Of a DNA stretch of 64,000 nucleotides, positions 1 to 12,618 are shown one piece after another (the stretch's first letter is position 1; each line of letters begins with the position of its first letter). Both the position numbers and the translations under genes were made by a program. Under the pieces are notes generated by a model, which was given only the letters and a program-made list of their open reading frames with translations, was not told the origin of the DNA and searched no databases. The stretch comes from Auanema rhodensis (lineage: Eukaryota; Nematoda; Chromadorea; Rhabditida; Rhabditidae). The stretch lies in contig OZ059900.1 of the NCBI GenBank assembly GCA_964057225.1, forward strand, positions 5,590,501 to 5,654,500, read 5' to 3'.

Positions 1-478
1 TTTTTAACCTGCTGTTTCTATCATCTGTTTCTAACGTCTGGTGTCTCTTATAAACCAACAGTATATTGAGAAAAGCTTATGTCGTTCATCCTAACTTCTC
101 TCATAATATCAGAATTTCTCTTCACTTCTCACAATAATAAAACATTTTCTGAAGACTTCGTTTCTCATATTATACACACAACAGATTACTCCACTCTCCG
201 CTTTTCACCATTATATTCACAACATCTATTCTTATTGGTTTTAAATAGATGTGGAGGAGGGTGAGTGATGTTGTAAAGTGCACAGCCAAAGCAGGCTAAT
301 GACGAACCTGTTTCGTTGAAAAAAAAGAAATAAACTGTTTTAACAACATTAATTCAGTTCACAGTTTAAGAATTATAAATAAAATCAGAAGATGTACAAT
401 TAAAAATATAATAATATCTGAAAATAAAGATGAATTTGTGATAATTGAATGTATTCCTAAATAATTGCGCCTTATATC
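1..478. other. Left-edge non-coding sequence
   Basis: No convincing gene is seen. A 61-codon reading frame at 79-264 is rich in Ser, Phe and His, fits no splice pattern and looks like chance. CAG acceptor-like sites occur near 60, so part of a gene lying outside the window cannot be excluded. The stretch probably contains the 3' UTR of the minus-strand gene that ends near 479. Confidence 0.4.
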
Positions 479-1599
479 TCAAAATTTCAAACATTTTAAT
501 ACAGAAAGACACTCATTCTCTTTCTAAAATATCAAAGAACCAAAAATCTTACGTTCGAAGGTTGATGATGGCTTACAGGCGAGAATGATCTAGCACGTTC
601 CAGATCCAGCCAACTTACTCCTTTTCTAAACATAACTACAGTCGTAGACTGCACTCCGAAAATAAAACCTTTTTAATGTACTACCAGGGCTGTGACTAAA
701 TTTGCACGATCTTTCACCGAGGTATCCGTAATCAGAATGAGCAGTAGTTGATGCAGGACGATTAACCTGATTGTATGGCACAGATGACGATCTTTCAGTC
801 ATTTCTTTTGCAAATTCATCACATCCGTTTGTTGTTTTACTCTGTGACTTGATAGTACTGTAAGTATTTGAGGAATACGGTGCAATAGAGTTAGAATCGT
901 TTTGGACACGCTGATCTATAAAAACAAAATGAATAGCAGAGAAATGAACGTTGTCGCATTACTATTGCCGTTCAAATTCTCGTTGCTCTTCATTTTATCC
1001 AAAAAGTTCATAAGATATGAATTATCCGAAATGTTCTCAATTCCAGGAAAATCGCTTGTAAAATTTGCATCTAGAAAATAAAAATTAAATGAAAATGGTT
1101 TTTATTCTCACGATCTACGCTTGGAGGTCTAGGGCAATGCATTAGATCTGCATCAGAGAGATGCTCATTTTTCTTTTGATGTTTCAACTGAAAGTTTTAA
1201 TGGAAATTAATTAGATTATAACAATTCATACGGTCGTTAAGGATTCCATAGAGTTATAGCGATCTAGTGGAGTAGGCTCAGATGAAATCGCTCTACTTCG
1301 ATCAGAATACGCAGAAGTTTTACTTGACTGTGCAACAGGTTTCATAACTACATCATAACCGAAATTTTAATCTCATTTTCAAATCCAGTTTACCATCTTT
1401 TGCTTCGTCGATCCAACGAACCAAGTGTGAATTTGCATCAATGAATCGCTGTAATTCTCGATCTTGGTTGTTTGAAAGTTCATGTCGGTTCATCAGATCA
1501 ACTCCTCCTACGCAAACTTTCTCCTGAGGGCAAAATGAGAGAAAAATAAATTCTGTTGTAAATAAAAACATACGTTATCGTCAAGTTGTGGATAAGGCA
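479..1599 (-). CDS. Unrecognised Ser-rich protein, multi-exon
   Basis: I do not recognise this family. Spliced by hand, the protein begins MPYPQLDDN at 1599. A short intron follows, then an exon containing RFIDANSHLVRWIDEAK, which looks like an amphipathic helix and is the best conserved-looking part. The remainder is Ser/Asn/Thr-rich and probably disordered (RAISSEPTPLDRYNSMESL, SYLMNFLDKMKSNENLNG, KEMTERSSSVPYNQVNRPAS). Introns are about 40-90 nt, and the junctions keep frame through at least six exons. The 3' end is ambiguous: reading straight through after the HSP codons gives a stop at 626-628. Using a GT donor inside CCTGGT allows two further exons (MFRKGVSWLDLERARSFSP, then a short tail) with a stop at 479-481. 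A CAG acceptor lies one nucleotide before the start codon, so trans-splicing there is plausible. There are no TM segments and no signal peptide. Confidence 0.55.
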
Positions 1600-1742
1600 T
1601 TCTGCGTCAATTTCTATCTTATATTCTAAAACAATAATTTTTCTTCTTATTGTAGCAAACAATAAGCATATTGTCGTAACATTTCAAGATAATACATGAA
1701 TCTGGCAAAGAGCATCTTAAAAAAACACAAGCGCACAGTTTT

Positions 1743-1784
<42 letters not shown>

Positions 1785-3037
1785 ATTATTGCAATGGGAC
1801 TTAAATCTCTAGTTGTATTCGAGAAAAAATGAAGTGCTTGTTAGTATTGTTTACTTGAATGTTGAAAAAGAAACAGAAAACACAACAGCCAATAGAAATA
1901 ATGAATAAACAAAACTTGAAGAGTAGAACGTATTACTAAAAACAAAACCAAGCTCAATTTACCAAACAGTGTTTTTATTTTCAAAAAAAGTTCATAATTA
2001 ACTTGCAAATGGGAGTTCAGAACAGGCAACTGACGGACGTGATCACCTAAAGAATGCATGGGAGCTATGCTTTGTAATGTCCACAGCTGTTGTCTTCGAA
2101 ATATTTCTTTGAGAGCATGTGAGTTTTCCGAAGGCATCTGAGAGAGAGAAAGAGTGAGGGAGGCAGAGAAAAAGAGCAAGAGAGAGAGAAAAAAAAGAGA
2201 AGTATTCCGAGTCTGAAACAATATGATGAATTTTATAGTGAAGTATTGGGAGAACAAAATAATCATATGGTTCAATAATACACAGCTTTTTCTCCAATAT
2301 TTTAGAAAATATAGTTTGTTACCAAATTGTTTTTGTTGTTATTGCTTTCCAATTTCTGTTCTATTATGTCAAGGTTTTTGGAAGCACCTTCTGAACATTC
2401 AAAGTATTGAAAAAAAACACAATTCTTTAATACAAATTTGTTTCATTTCCCTGCCGGAAGCATTTCTTTTCATGCTGGAGAATTAAATGCGTTGTGACGT
2501 TACTAGAAAGAGTCAGTTGGCAGTGTTTCAGAAATATTACACTATCCTACACATCTTTGATTCCCTGGCTCTCTTTTAACTAAAAGCTCATTAGCCCTGA
2601 TAACAATTTTCAAATTTTTCAAAGTGCGTTAGAAAATGTTCAAAAAAAAAGTATTTTCTCATAATTATCATTCCTTTTTTTTCAAACTGTACTTTTATTC
2701 GAATCTTTTTTTTATAATATCCTGCAAACCAAACGACTGTTGTTGAACGTTGAGCAAATGTTATAACCGCCTGTTCATTGATTAGACCAAGTGTTTTGGC
2801 AATACGTTTATTGAGATGTTAAAAGATGTTGTTATGTTTAACTTCTATAACAAATTTTTCTTTCTCATATTACATATATCATTTTTTTTTGTTTTGTATA
2901 TATTAATATTTTAGTTTTTCAAAACTATTCTTATTTTTATTCATTTTATTTGAAAGCACGAAAAAGTTACACTTATTGTATTCTTTTTCAGTTTTTCTAT
3001 GTAAAGCAGATATTACTGAATTTTTCTACAAATTCTA
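1600..3037. other. Divergent intergenic region with AT and GA repeats
   Basis: This region separates the minus-strand Ser-rich gene from the plus-strand RhoGAP gene. It holds an (AT)n microsatellite near 1746-1781 and a purine tract at about 2138-2205, which is CT-rich on the strand of the left gene. The reading frames at 1841-2486 are low-complexity and look like chance. A TTTTTCAG acceptor near 2984-2991 precedes the RhoGAP start by about 47 nt and is a candidate trans-splice or 5' UTR acceptor. Confidence 0.5.
1746..1781. repeat. (AT)n microsatellite
   Basis: Uninterrupted run of about 18 AT dinucleotides between the two divergent genes at the left of the window. Confidence 0.95.
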
Positions 3038-6000
3038 ATGGAATTACGTGAATTATTGACTTCCTATGATGAGAACTTGACAGATAGCCGGTTAGTGCTA
3101 TACCTTTTTTATTGAGCCAAGCCATAAAATAATATTATGAAAGACACATGTTTTAATAATATCAATTTTCTTATATTATAGAGTACAGAGGCTTTTTGAA
3201 TCTCGACATTTTCACTATCCCTATATCGAATTAGGTGAAATTGAAATTCATATTAATCCGTTCCGAGCTGGTGACGGTGATATAACAATTAATCTAATTA
3301 TTAATAGCAACGGTTTCACATGGTACAAACTTTAACATACATTAGTATATATAAGCTATAATAAATATTCCAGGACAACTTCAAGGTCATTAGAGGAATT
3401 TATAAAATTTGACACGTTATTACATCGATGCGTGTTTGAACGGCGTTTCTCTAAGCTTGAAGAAATTATTTATAACCAAACTATACCAATAATACAATTA
3501 GAGGTTAGAATTTCGTCGAAAGCCAAGTTTTATTTCGTTTAGACACAATTCTCTCACTATGCCACTCGTCTAACTCAGTTGCTTCAAAGTCAACCAATAA
3601 CATGCAATTCTTTACTAGAATTTTTTGAAGTGGGTCAGCAAGATTAGTTTCGAAAATTCATTTTGTTACAGATGGATTATAGAGGAAAACATTTCAAATC
3701 TATAGATGAACAAACTATTAACTGTCCAGCGGTTGCGGCAGCTATTGTTACCAAAGCATATATTCCAAAAAAACGAAATCATTTGACATTAAAAGTCGGA
3801 TATACCTTTTCTCTTTAATCTCAAAGTTGAACTTTAGATTGGAGATATGATCGCCATATGTGAAATGACTTCACCAAATCAAGATGAAACAACTCTATGG
3901 AGAGGAAAGTTAACAATTTCCGTTCAGCCAGAAATGGGTTATACAACAAAATTAATAGATTTAGATGTTCTTTCTATTTTCTTATACTAAATAATAATTT
4001 ATTATGCAGGTTGGATACTTCCCAAGTGGATGTGTAAGGCTTATTGATAAGAACCGAATTAATGCTTTTGCAATCAATGTGAAAGTAAGTACATATAATT
4101 TTATGTTTCAAATTAGTTCGCACGATTTCAGCGCTATGGTTTACGTAGACCTTTCTATAGAAGATCTAGAACAAATGTTCTTCGTGATGTTATAAGAAAA
4201 CGTGATCCAATCTTTGGTACAGATTTAACAGAGCATTTGAAGAAATCAGATCGCGAAAGTGCAAAAAACAAGCATTTTAAATTCAATATATAACTTGTTC
4301 AGTTCCCTTGATACTAGAGCAATGCACCGGGGCGATTGAAAAGCTTGGATTGGTTACGGGTATATATAGGCAATGTGGGGTGCAATCTAACATCAAAAGA
4401 TTAAGGTTCGAAAAAAAGGTAATGAAGTACATTTTATGTTTAGAAGCAAATATGACAGTGGCGATAATCCTGATCTCTTGGAATTTGGCAGCAAAGACAT
4501 ATATTCAGTGTCTTCACTACTAAAACAATATTTTCGACAACTGCCCATCCCTTTATTTACAAATAAATTTTGTCAGACCATATCGGTGAAAACAATATTA
4601 GTCCTGCTGATTTTAATTTTGAGCTTTACAGAAACAATTCGATGGAAGCATAAAAAATATAACTGAAGATGAGATGAAGCAAGCTTTGCAACTTTTGCCA
4701 TCAACTCATTATGCGTTTGTGTCCAGTAATTTATATTTATATTTATACTAAATTTTTAAGAACAGCTCGATTTTTGATGATTCATTTAAACAAATTGTTG
4801 GAATATTCTTCTCTGACTGATATGACAGTAAAAGCTTTAGCGATTGTCTGGGCTCCCAATCTTTACAGGTATACCCACCGTATCTCTAAGAATATCTGCA
4901 AAATATTTTGTTTTTAGGACTTCGAGCGACCAAGAAACTGATATTCTTAATTCTCTTAGTGCACATACTAATATGTGCAGCTATTTGATTTGGAATGCCA
5001 AGTCAGTATTCTTAAATGATTTTCGGGATTCTTTCATATGTAAGTTTTGATTTAATTTAATTTTTTCATATTATTTTTAGTTAGCAATGATCATCAACTT
5101 CCTGAAGTATCAAAAGAAGCTTCATTCGGAACATTTAGAATTTCAAAAGTTTTAGCTCTAAAGTAAGCTTATAATGTTTAATTTAAATAAACTATTATTG
5201 CTTAATGCACTTGGTTGCCAAATACATTATTTTTAACAATAGAATTGTTGACTGTGTACAACAGCAATGTGATACTAATTATAGGAACAAGTCGGATGTT
5301 GTTGCCTGTTGGAAAGATCAGAACATATATGAGACTAACAAAGATCTAAGGTAAGCATGAACATATTAACTTGATTAAAACTTATACGCGATATCAAAGT
5401 TTTTGTTTACAATTTTCTTTAGATCTGCTAAAAAAAGTGACTCATTACGTTTATTAATTCTGAAAAGTGTTGATGATCTTCGGGAACGTCTAAATCTGTT
5501 AAGTTTTAAAGATATCACTTTTCGACATAGGCTGAAATATCGGCTTGAAAATAGAGATGAATTACCTACCGTATGTTTTATATGTTCTAAGCTTGAAGTA
5601 TTGAAAATTTATAATTTATAGCAGCATTCACGCTTAGAACCTATAGCTGAAGTTTCTACGACAGAGTTAGAATCATCTGCGAATGAAGTTCCTATAGTCT
5701 CCAATCACATCAACTATGTTCAAAAAGGAGAAGAAAATAATGTGTTTTCAACTAATTGCTATGTGTTTGAAACATCATCTGATTCAATTGATACTGACAG
5801 AAAGAATGTATCATTTTCTACAGTTGCTTCAAAAAAAGAGAAGCGTATTACATTTAAAAGTCCACAAGATTGTAAGCTGATATGAGTTATTTTTTCTTAA
5901 TTTCACCTCATTTTCTCAGGTTATGATCGCGCTCCACGTTGGACCGAGAGTTATGTCGTCGAATCTGAAACCGATAGCGAATCGGAGGATAGGGATAGCC

Positions 6001-6071
6001 CAACATTAGAAATGAGTCGTTATGATAACGTTGATTTGGTGGTTTCTCGTAAATCTTTGCGCAGATTTTAG
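3038..6071 (+). CDS. rrc-1: PX-SH3-RhoGAP protein (ARHGAP32/33 family, RRC-1-like)
   Basis: GTPase-activating protein for Rho-family GTPases; vertebrate relatives ARHGAP32/33 act on Cdc42 and Rac. I splice about 18 exons giving roughly 690 residues. The order is a divergent PX-like region (about residues 40-135, with TWTTSRSLEEFIKFDTLLHR and ERRFSKLE), an SH3 domain (about 165-225, with AKAYIPKKRNHLTLKIGDMI and GYFPSGCVRLI), and a RhoGAP domain (about 283-465). The RhoGAP domain shows IPLILEQC, the arginine-finger motif GIYRQCG, NIKRLR, LKQYFRQLPIPLFT and the helix FLMIHLNKLLEYS followed by WAPNLYR. A Glu/Ser-rich tail follows and ends RKSLRRF. The arginine finger is present, so activity is expected. 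The Met at 3038 is the first in-frame start after a TTTTTCAG acceptor. One intron inside the RhoGAP domain is only 38 nt. The symbol follows my memory that C. elegans RRC-1 belongs to this family; the family call is firmer than the exact orthology. Confidence 0.85.
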
Positions 6072-6733
6072 TAAAAAATGCTGAAAATCTACATTCTCAG
6101 GTTTTAAACATGCACGTGTTATTTTACATGAAATAGATGTTATTTTTGTTGGTCTACCGATGCTGAACATGTTGTTTTCTATGCGTATTAAGATTGTTAT
6201 TCTAATCTTTACTGTTTTACTGATAAAATATTTACATAATTGTACAAATTAATTTTACTTTCACTAATCTCGTCTATTTCTCTTTTATAGAAAGGTGATC
6301 AGATATAATGAGATAGTATTCATTAAAAAATCATGAAAACATATGTAATGATGCGGTAAAATATATATTTGTTATATATATATATATACGTATATGGGTA
6401 GATCTCTGAAGGAATGTCGTTGTTTTAATTTTTCTTAAAATTAATTTGAAAGGTGTACATGAAACACAGAAAAAATAACCGCCATCTAGGCATATACACT
6501 TGAGTTAAAATCAATATCAGATTGAGAATGTGAGGTGATGAGAAAGATCAATAAAAGAAAAGAAACATTTTTAACAATATTTTAAAAGAATTGTAAAATA
6601 GATTATCATAAGCTCAAATACAGAAAATGTATAAATGTGTATGTGGGTTTGAGTGAATGATATCAAAATGAATCTCATATAATCTCCAGACTTGAAAAAA
6701 AGATTGCTTTAAGTACTCATGGAATTGAATGCA
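6072..6733. other. Convergent 3' intergenic region
   Basis: The stop codons of the RhoGAP gene (+) and the MAP2K gene (-) face each other across this stretch. It is AT-rich, includes a short TA repeat near 6375-6390, and shows no coding potential. Both 3' UTRs probably lie here. Confidence 0.6.
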
Positions 6734-8296
6734 TTAGGCTCTTGGATCATCCTGTAACTGAACAGTTAGGCTAGCATAGCTTCCAAGCAAATTGAGAGTA
6801 TCTTGATCAGCTTTCTGATGTCTAGAAGTTAGAGAAATTAAATAAAATAACGGAATAAAGATAAATTACTGCAAATAAAACTTCTTTGTCATTAGTTCTT
6901 CATATGTTGGTCTCTGGACAACTTCTTTCGATAAACTAGAAAATATTATTTCATTTTTTAGCAAAAACAGTATGTTATTCACCAAGCATTTACAAAGATG
7001 CAAAAATCATACGAAAAATTCTCCCCTGGGGTAAGCAGAGGTGCATCTCCCTTGACAACCTGAGAATAATTTCAAATTAACATTTTTCAACAGAACACCT
7101 ACGATTTCAATTTGTTCGAAGGGAGTACCCCAATCTTTATAAGGAAATCGTCCAGTTGCAATTTCGCACTAAATTCACTGATTTATGTTTAAAAAATCTC
7201 AGAATACCGCTGTAATCCCTAAGGACCAAACATCCGAACGAACACCATAGCCATCTCCACCACTCAATTTTTCAATTCGTTCCGGCTGAAATACAAAAAT
7301 GTCATACTTAAAAATTATGTGAGTTAGTTTGTTATAAGAAAACAATCATGTTCAACATTTGATTACAAACCGATAAATATGGTTGGCATCCAACATCATG
7401 AGTTTTAACAATTGAATTCTGCAATTCACCACAAATGCCGAAATCGCACAGTTTCACATCTCCAAATCGGCTAATGAGTACATTCGATGGTTTCACATCT
7501 GAAACAAAGATAACGATAAAAATATTATTCTATTGATGAAAGTTATGATTTAATACCTCTATGCATTATCTTTAATTCACTTTTCAAATATTGGAGAGCA
7601 TCAACCATCTGAAACAAATATTATTTTTATATGTATTTATGATGTTACCGAGACAACAATATGCCCAATGATTTTCTCACAGAGACGTTCATGCTTCTTG
7701 TAAACAATGCGATACAAACGATCAAGTGAAACAGTCATCAGTTCCATGCATATCCAGCAATCTCCCTAATATATTTAATAACTAACAAATTTCAAAAAAT
7801 AAAATTTGAATTTCTACTTCGTGAAAAATGACTCCGTAAAATTGGACAATATTTGGAGAAGAGCATTTGTTAATAGTTTCTTGCTCTCGTATTAACTGTC
7901 GCTGATCAGCACGAGTAATATTTTGATAACGAATGCGCTGAATAGGAAAATAGTCTTAATCACTATGTGAATATTTTGTATGCTGTATACCTTGACAGCC
8001 ATTTCTACTCCAGTATCTACATGTTTCATTTTAAAAACAGTTCCGAAATTTCCACTGCCTATTGTACCCAAGTCAGTTAAAGATTTAGCAGAAAACTTCA
8101 TTTCTTTGTGCCCTGGAAGCTTCATTGTGCCGGTGGAAACAGTAGCTCTTAATTTTAATAAATTATTAACGATTACGTGAACACAATTTAAGTAGAAATG
8201 TAGTGAAGAAACCAACATGTATTCCGGATCCTCTTCGACCGTTTGTCTGGGTATAATAATTGGCAACATTGGAGTTAGCGAATCTGGTCTTTGCAT
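6734..8296 (-). CDS. mkk-4: MAP kinase kinase, MKK4/SEK1 type
   Basis: Dual-specificity kinase that activates JNK/p38-type MAP kinases. In C. elegans, MKK-4 works downstream of DLK-1 in synapse and axon biology. About ten exons give some 365 residues. Visible kinase motifs are the glycine-rich loop IGSGNFGTVF, the ATP lysine in MAVKRIRYQN, the catalytic loop HRDVKPSNVLI, the metal-binding DFG in LCDFGICGEL, the activation loop SIVKTHDVGCQPYLSPERI with phosphorylatable Ser and Thr, RSDVWSLGITACEIATGRFP, and FPYKDWGTPFEQI. The hinge GDCWICMELM, ending in ELM, matches MKK4 rather than MKK7. The C-terminus is short (LGSYASLTVQLQDDPRA). The short N-terminus ends with KLPGHKEMKFSAKSLTDLG. The start is the first Met of the open first exon. 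A 69-nt stretch at 8148-8216 inside exon 1 may be an in-frame intron. It converges on the RhoGAP gene. Confidence 0.9.
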
Positions 8297-10261
8297 ACTA
8301 TTTCAGCAGAGCAGATCGGTCGTTATTACCTTAAAATTATTTGGTTAGAACAAACGACACAATCAATTTTTAAACATGAACTATATAAAAACTGAAAAGT
8401 GTTAAATAACTGTTTTTTTTTCAGAAGAAAATAATTTAGAAAAAGGAATTAATATAAAAAATGATGAGAAAAATATCATCTTGCTGTGAATAGAATAGCA
8501 ATAAAAGAACGAAAACACAAAGATGAAAGAAGTTTTCTTAGAATATTCATAGCTAAACGTTAAGCCGGATGTTTGTATAAACTAAGCAGATTAAACCAAA
8601 TTTAGAATGGTAACTAAGCAGCCAATGAAAATCAATAACACGCTAGTCGCGGCTCCTTGCCTGATTACTTCACTGAGTATATAATGCATTTGGTTTCATT
8701 TAATAAGTATTTCAAGTAATCATGGTAACATTCATGAAAAATGTTCTAAAATTTCACGAAAAAGTAAAAAAAATTAAAATGGGTAATAATTAGCACCAAT
8801 TAAACGGCATCATGTCAAGAGTGTATTTTTTGTAAACGGCGTACACGCTGCGTACTTTACACATAACTATTGATTGTATGAAAGATCATTCAAAAAAATT
8901 TCTTAAAGACAACGAAAATAATAAAAGCAGCAAACTATAGAATTCTCATTATACTTTAATTTTATCTGATAATGAGAAATTTAACAATTGTATAATGAAG
9001 CTAAGTATAAAGTGAGTTAATAATATACTGCTTATCCAATATTCTTGAATGCTTCAAATATTTAACAAATAGTTTGTCACGTGTAACTCTAATTTGTATT
9101 TATTTGATAATAATTGTTTATAGTTTGCGGTTTTAATTTTTATAACTGCAAAATAAACGAAGATAAAGAAAGAAACATTATATTCGATTGATAACTCCTC
9201 ATATCTTGAAAGTGATTCAGCATTACAGAGAAAAATATATACGTTTTCTTTGCTGTTTTTGACTCGATAACGATTATAACAAAGATGGAAAATACAGAAA
9301 AATAAAGGCTACATTTCTTTCTCTTTCTTGTCAAACCTATCAAAATTATCTTTCATAATCAGATTTTCTATAATTAAAAGTTTATCGTATATGATCAAGT
9401 GAATGATTCATAAGTAGTTGATTCATGAATATGCTCATTACGATAAAGTTTAGTCACAAATCCTTCATTTCTCATAAGCAGCTTTTAAGAAAAAACTATG
9501 TAGGGTATTAATCCAACTGAGCGTATAGTAAGCATACTCTGTGCACATATTACTTGTTGTCAAGGGTGATAATCGTTTTATTTGGATTATTTCTATTTTT
9601 ATTATTTAATGCTCATAGAATGGTTTCTGAAAACTACATTATGATAAAATAAACTGAGAATAGTAAAGTTATTCATAAGTTCAAAAATCAAACTACAGTT
9701 ATGTATGATGACAATTTTGACTTGATTATACAAGATTACTTCTTTGAGCTTGTCTTGGCATGAGCAAAAGTTGCTATTAAAAGATTTATATTCGCGTATT
9801 CTCACGTAGCATCTTTTTATGTACCGAATTTTAGAATATTACCGTATTACAAATAAAATATTATAATATTTATCATGCATATAAGTTTGAGTTATGAGAA
9901 GAATCTTTTTGAAAGTTGTTAAATTTGATTTTTTCAAGACGCATTAGACATAAATTATAAGAAAAAATTGAATAACTTATAGAAAACAATCAATTTTATT
10001 TTTTTTAACGGAAAAAACAACTATAAAACGGAGATATCAAATGAACTAAATTTTTAAAAAGTTACAATAAAGTAAAATGGCGTAAGGCTTAGGCAATAGG
10101 TATCTTCATACAGCGCTTTTATCTACAGCAAAATTTTCATCAGATATTTACAGAAATATATAGATATAAAGATGTACGTATATTTTAATACAAACGTCTT
10201 TAAATTAAAATATTGAAAGCCAAAAATTGAAAATTTGTGAATATTATAAACATATTGAGAT
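8297..10261. other. Intergenic region, AT-rich, no gene seen
   Basis: About 2 kb lie between the MAP2K start and the Ecdysoneless-family stop. Two minus-strand frames at 9140-9343 and 9602-9805 are hydrophobic, low-complexity and lack a splice context. TTTATT near 9993, which reads AATAAA on the minus strand, could be the polyadenylation signal of the gene ending at 10262. Confidence 0.5.
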
Positions 10262-12210
10262 TTACAAATCATCAAAATCCTCCATTGTCAAAGATTCGAT
10301 AAGAGGAGGAGCGGGATGAATTAGTTCGCTGAGACTAAAGTCTTCAAAATCATCTTCCAGTGCTTCATTTTTATTGGATCTTGATACAACCGGCTGAAAA
10401 TGGAATCACTATAAGTCAGTTATCTTACTCACTCTACATACTTCTTGTAAGTTATTTTTCAGAAATTGCTTTTTCTTACTGCGACAAGTAAAGAAATCAA
10501 GATCTTCTTCTTCACCTAATGAATCATCATCCGTAGATTGGCGATAATACTTCTCTTCTCCATTCACAGCTCGTTCAAAGCTTTTTAAATAAGAAGAAGG
10601 TTTGTTAATACTCAATTCCTCTTTTTCATTATTCATATTAGTTCTACAAGAAGAAATAAAGAACTGTTAAGTAAGCTAAGCTTACGTTCCAGAAGAACTA
10701 GAATTCATGACTGGAGTGAGGACCACTTTTTTGCCTAAATGTCGTCGTTTCTTCATTATTGACTTTTTTTCCATTCTTTCGTCCGGTTCAGAATCTTCAT
10801 CTGCTGTTGTAGAAATTCCATCTGAAATCGATCACATGCAATATGTGAAACTTGTCTTATCATGTAATGAAGGACTCAAAAAAACTGACCAACATATAAA
10901 CGACGGCATTCAGCCTTCTGTCGAGGACCAATAAGAGATTTGGCACGAACATACGCCTGTTGGATTGCTGGCCTTGTTCCAAACAAGCATTTCGCTAAAA
11001 AATCCAATCTTTCTTGTTCGAATCCATTCTGAACAAGAACAAGGATTAATCAGCACGTCTTTGTTTCATACATCATTATCTAAGTAAGCAGATGATTCTT
11101 GAAGTGTCAAAGATTTCATATCTAGCTCAATAAGGGCATTGGTTATACGATGAGATATTATATCAGCCGGTGCGTCAATACTAGCTAACTCAGTCACTGT
11201 CTTAAAAAATGCATAGTTGTTTATCTCAAATTAACCAGAGTGAAAAAAACCTTATAATCTCTTTGACAAAGCCAAGTGTGAACCATGAGACATTTTCCAT
11301 ATTTTCTGTGAGATGTCCCATTAACAAAAGTCTAAAATTACATCTCACTCCAGTATCAATCTTTTTTATACTAACATTGTCGCAATTTTTATTAAAATAA
11401 TCTCGTATAGCAAAACTTAATAAATCAGGTCTCTGCTTAGCAATATATGCTAAACTTTCTGGAATACTTACAGGAACACGATGCATTCCAAAATTATCAC
11501 TGATTGCAAGAAATATTCTCTATAGAATGTTAAAATGAAGGAAATGTATTAATTTTAAAAACTAACCCTTTGCACTGCTTCAGTAATTAAAACATTTCTC
11601 GTTTTACTTCCATAAAGCCTTATAATTTTTTCAGGAGTGAGAGTTTGGAATTGCTGAGATATTTCGGGTGTTAATAAATGAAGAACACCCCCACATCCGT
11701 AAAGCTGTAAATAATCATTAACAGTATTCAATTACATTATAGCTGAAATGATACATTAGTAGTAAACTGATAAGGTTCTACACACCAAGTAGGTATGACC
11801 TCATTATTCAAACATTCTTTATAAAATGGATTTTTTTCATGATTTTCAGTGGCGATACTATAAAAAATCTTATTAACGAGCTTAATTTGATAACGAATCT
11901 GTTTACCTGAAAACAAGTTCATCAAACTCTTTCGATAACTTGAATAAAACGTCCAGCACTTTATATAAGTCATTTTCTTGGCAGTCCAATAAAATTTGTC
12001 CTCGAAGAGGATTTTCACCTAATGCTGTAAATATATTTGAGTAAAGTAAATAAACATGCTGGTTATTAGTTTACATTCAAAATGCAGATTCTCCTCAGCA
12101 TTATCGCTCTCAAATATGAAATCTTTGATTTCTGTTAGCAAGAAGTCAATAAACTGCTGGTGACTTGTTTTATGTCCACGATGAATTACATAATATAAAA
12201 AAGAACTCAT
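10262..12210 (-). CDS. Ecdysoneless/SGT1 (ECD) family protein
   Basis: ECD proteins are conserved eukaryotic factors linked to R2TP/spliceosome assembly (Prp8) and cell-cycle control. About ten exons give roughly 510 residues. The start MSSFLYYVIHRG aligns with the short lead of human ECD (VEYCLFLIP). Further matches are LLDCQENDLYKVLDVLFKL, SKEFDELVF, VIPTWCVEPYQF (compare LPKWLDPENS), CGGVLHLLTPE, EAVQRRIFLAI, and the diagnostic PESLAYIAKQRPDLLSFAIR (human VAVLKQRPRLVAAAVQ). The C-terminal half is acidic, with DEDSEPDERMEKKS, STDDDSLGEEEDLDFFTC and a final ESLTMEDFDDL, as in ECD, whose acidic tail binds partners. All junctions keep frame. A TTTCAG acceptor about 30 nt before the start codon is a candidate trans-splice site, and the secreted gene ends 408 nt upstream on the same strand. 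The assignment rests on pattern similarity recalled from human ECD; the symbol is left blank because I do not know the nematode name. Confidence 0.8.
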
Positions 12211-12618
12211 AATATATAAAGTCGTTCCGAAAAACCACGGCTGAAAGTTTTCACTAGTACGAGTAGTTTAGAAAAACAAATATTGGATAATAGAGCGGGA
12301 AAGCACCAATAATTATTTCTGGATTTGTTGCGGTCCTGAAACGATTAAACGGTCCTTTAAATGAGTCGCTATGCTGTAATGTGAGAAGAGAAAACACCAG
12401 CATAAATATTCTGATCTATCTTACATTGTAATCATATAGTCGATGTTATAAAAACATTTAATGAGTAAACCTTATAACTATTAAATTTGTGACAACTGAA
12501 TTACATATTCTTTTATTATATAACTCAATGAACAATTATTATTCTTATTATAAAAAATTCTTATTAGTAAAACTTTGTGATTAATCATGTTATATACATA
12601 TTATTGTACATTGGTTTC
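12211..12618. other. Short same-strand intergenic spacer
   Basis: This 408-nt spacer separates the stop of the upstream secreted gene from the start of the ECD-family gene, both on the minus strand. On the minus strand it has a TTTCAG near 12236-12241 just before the ECD start. The distance is longer than the roughly 100 nt usual in C. elegans operons, so the downstream gene may have its own promoter. Confidence 0.5.
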
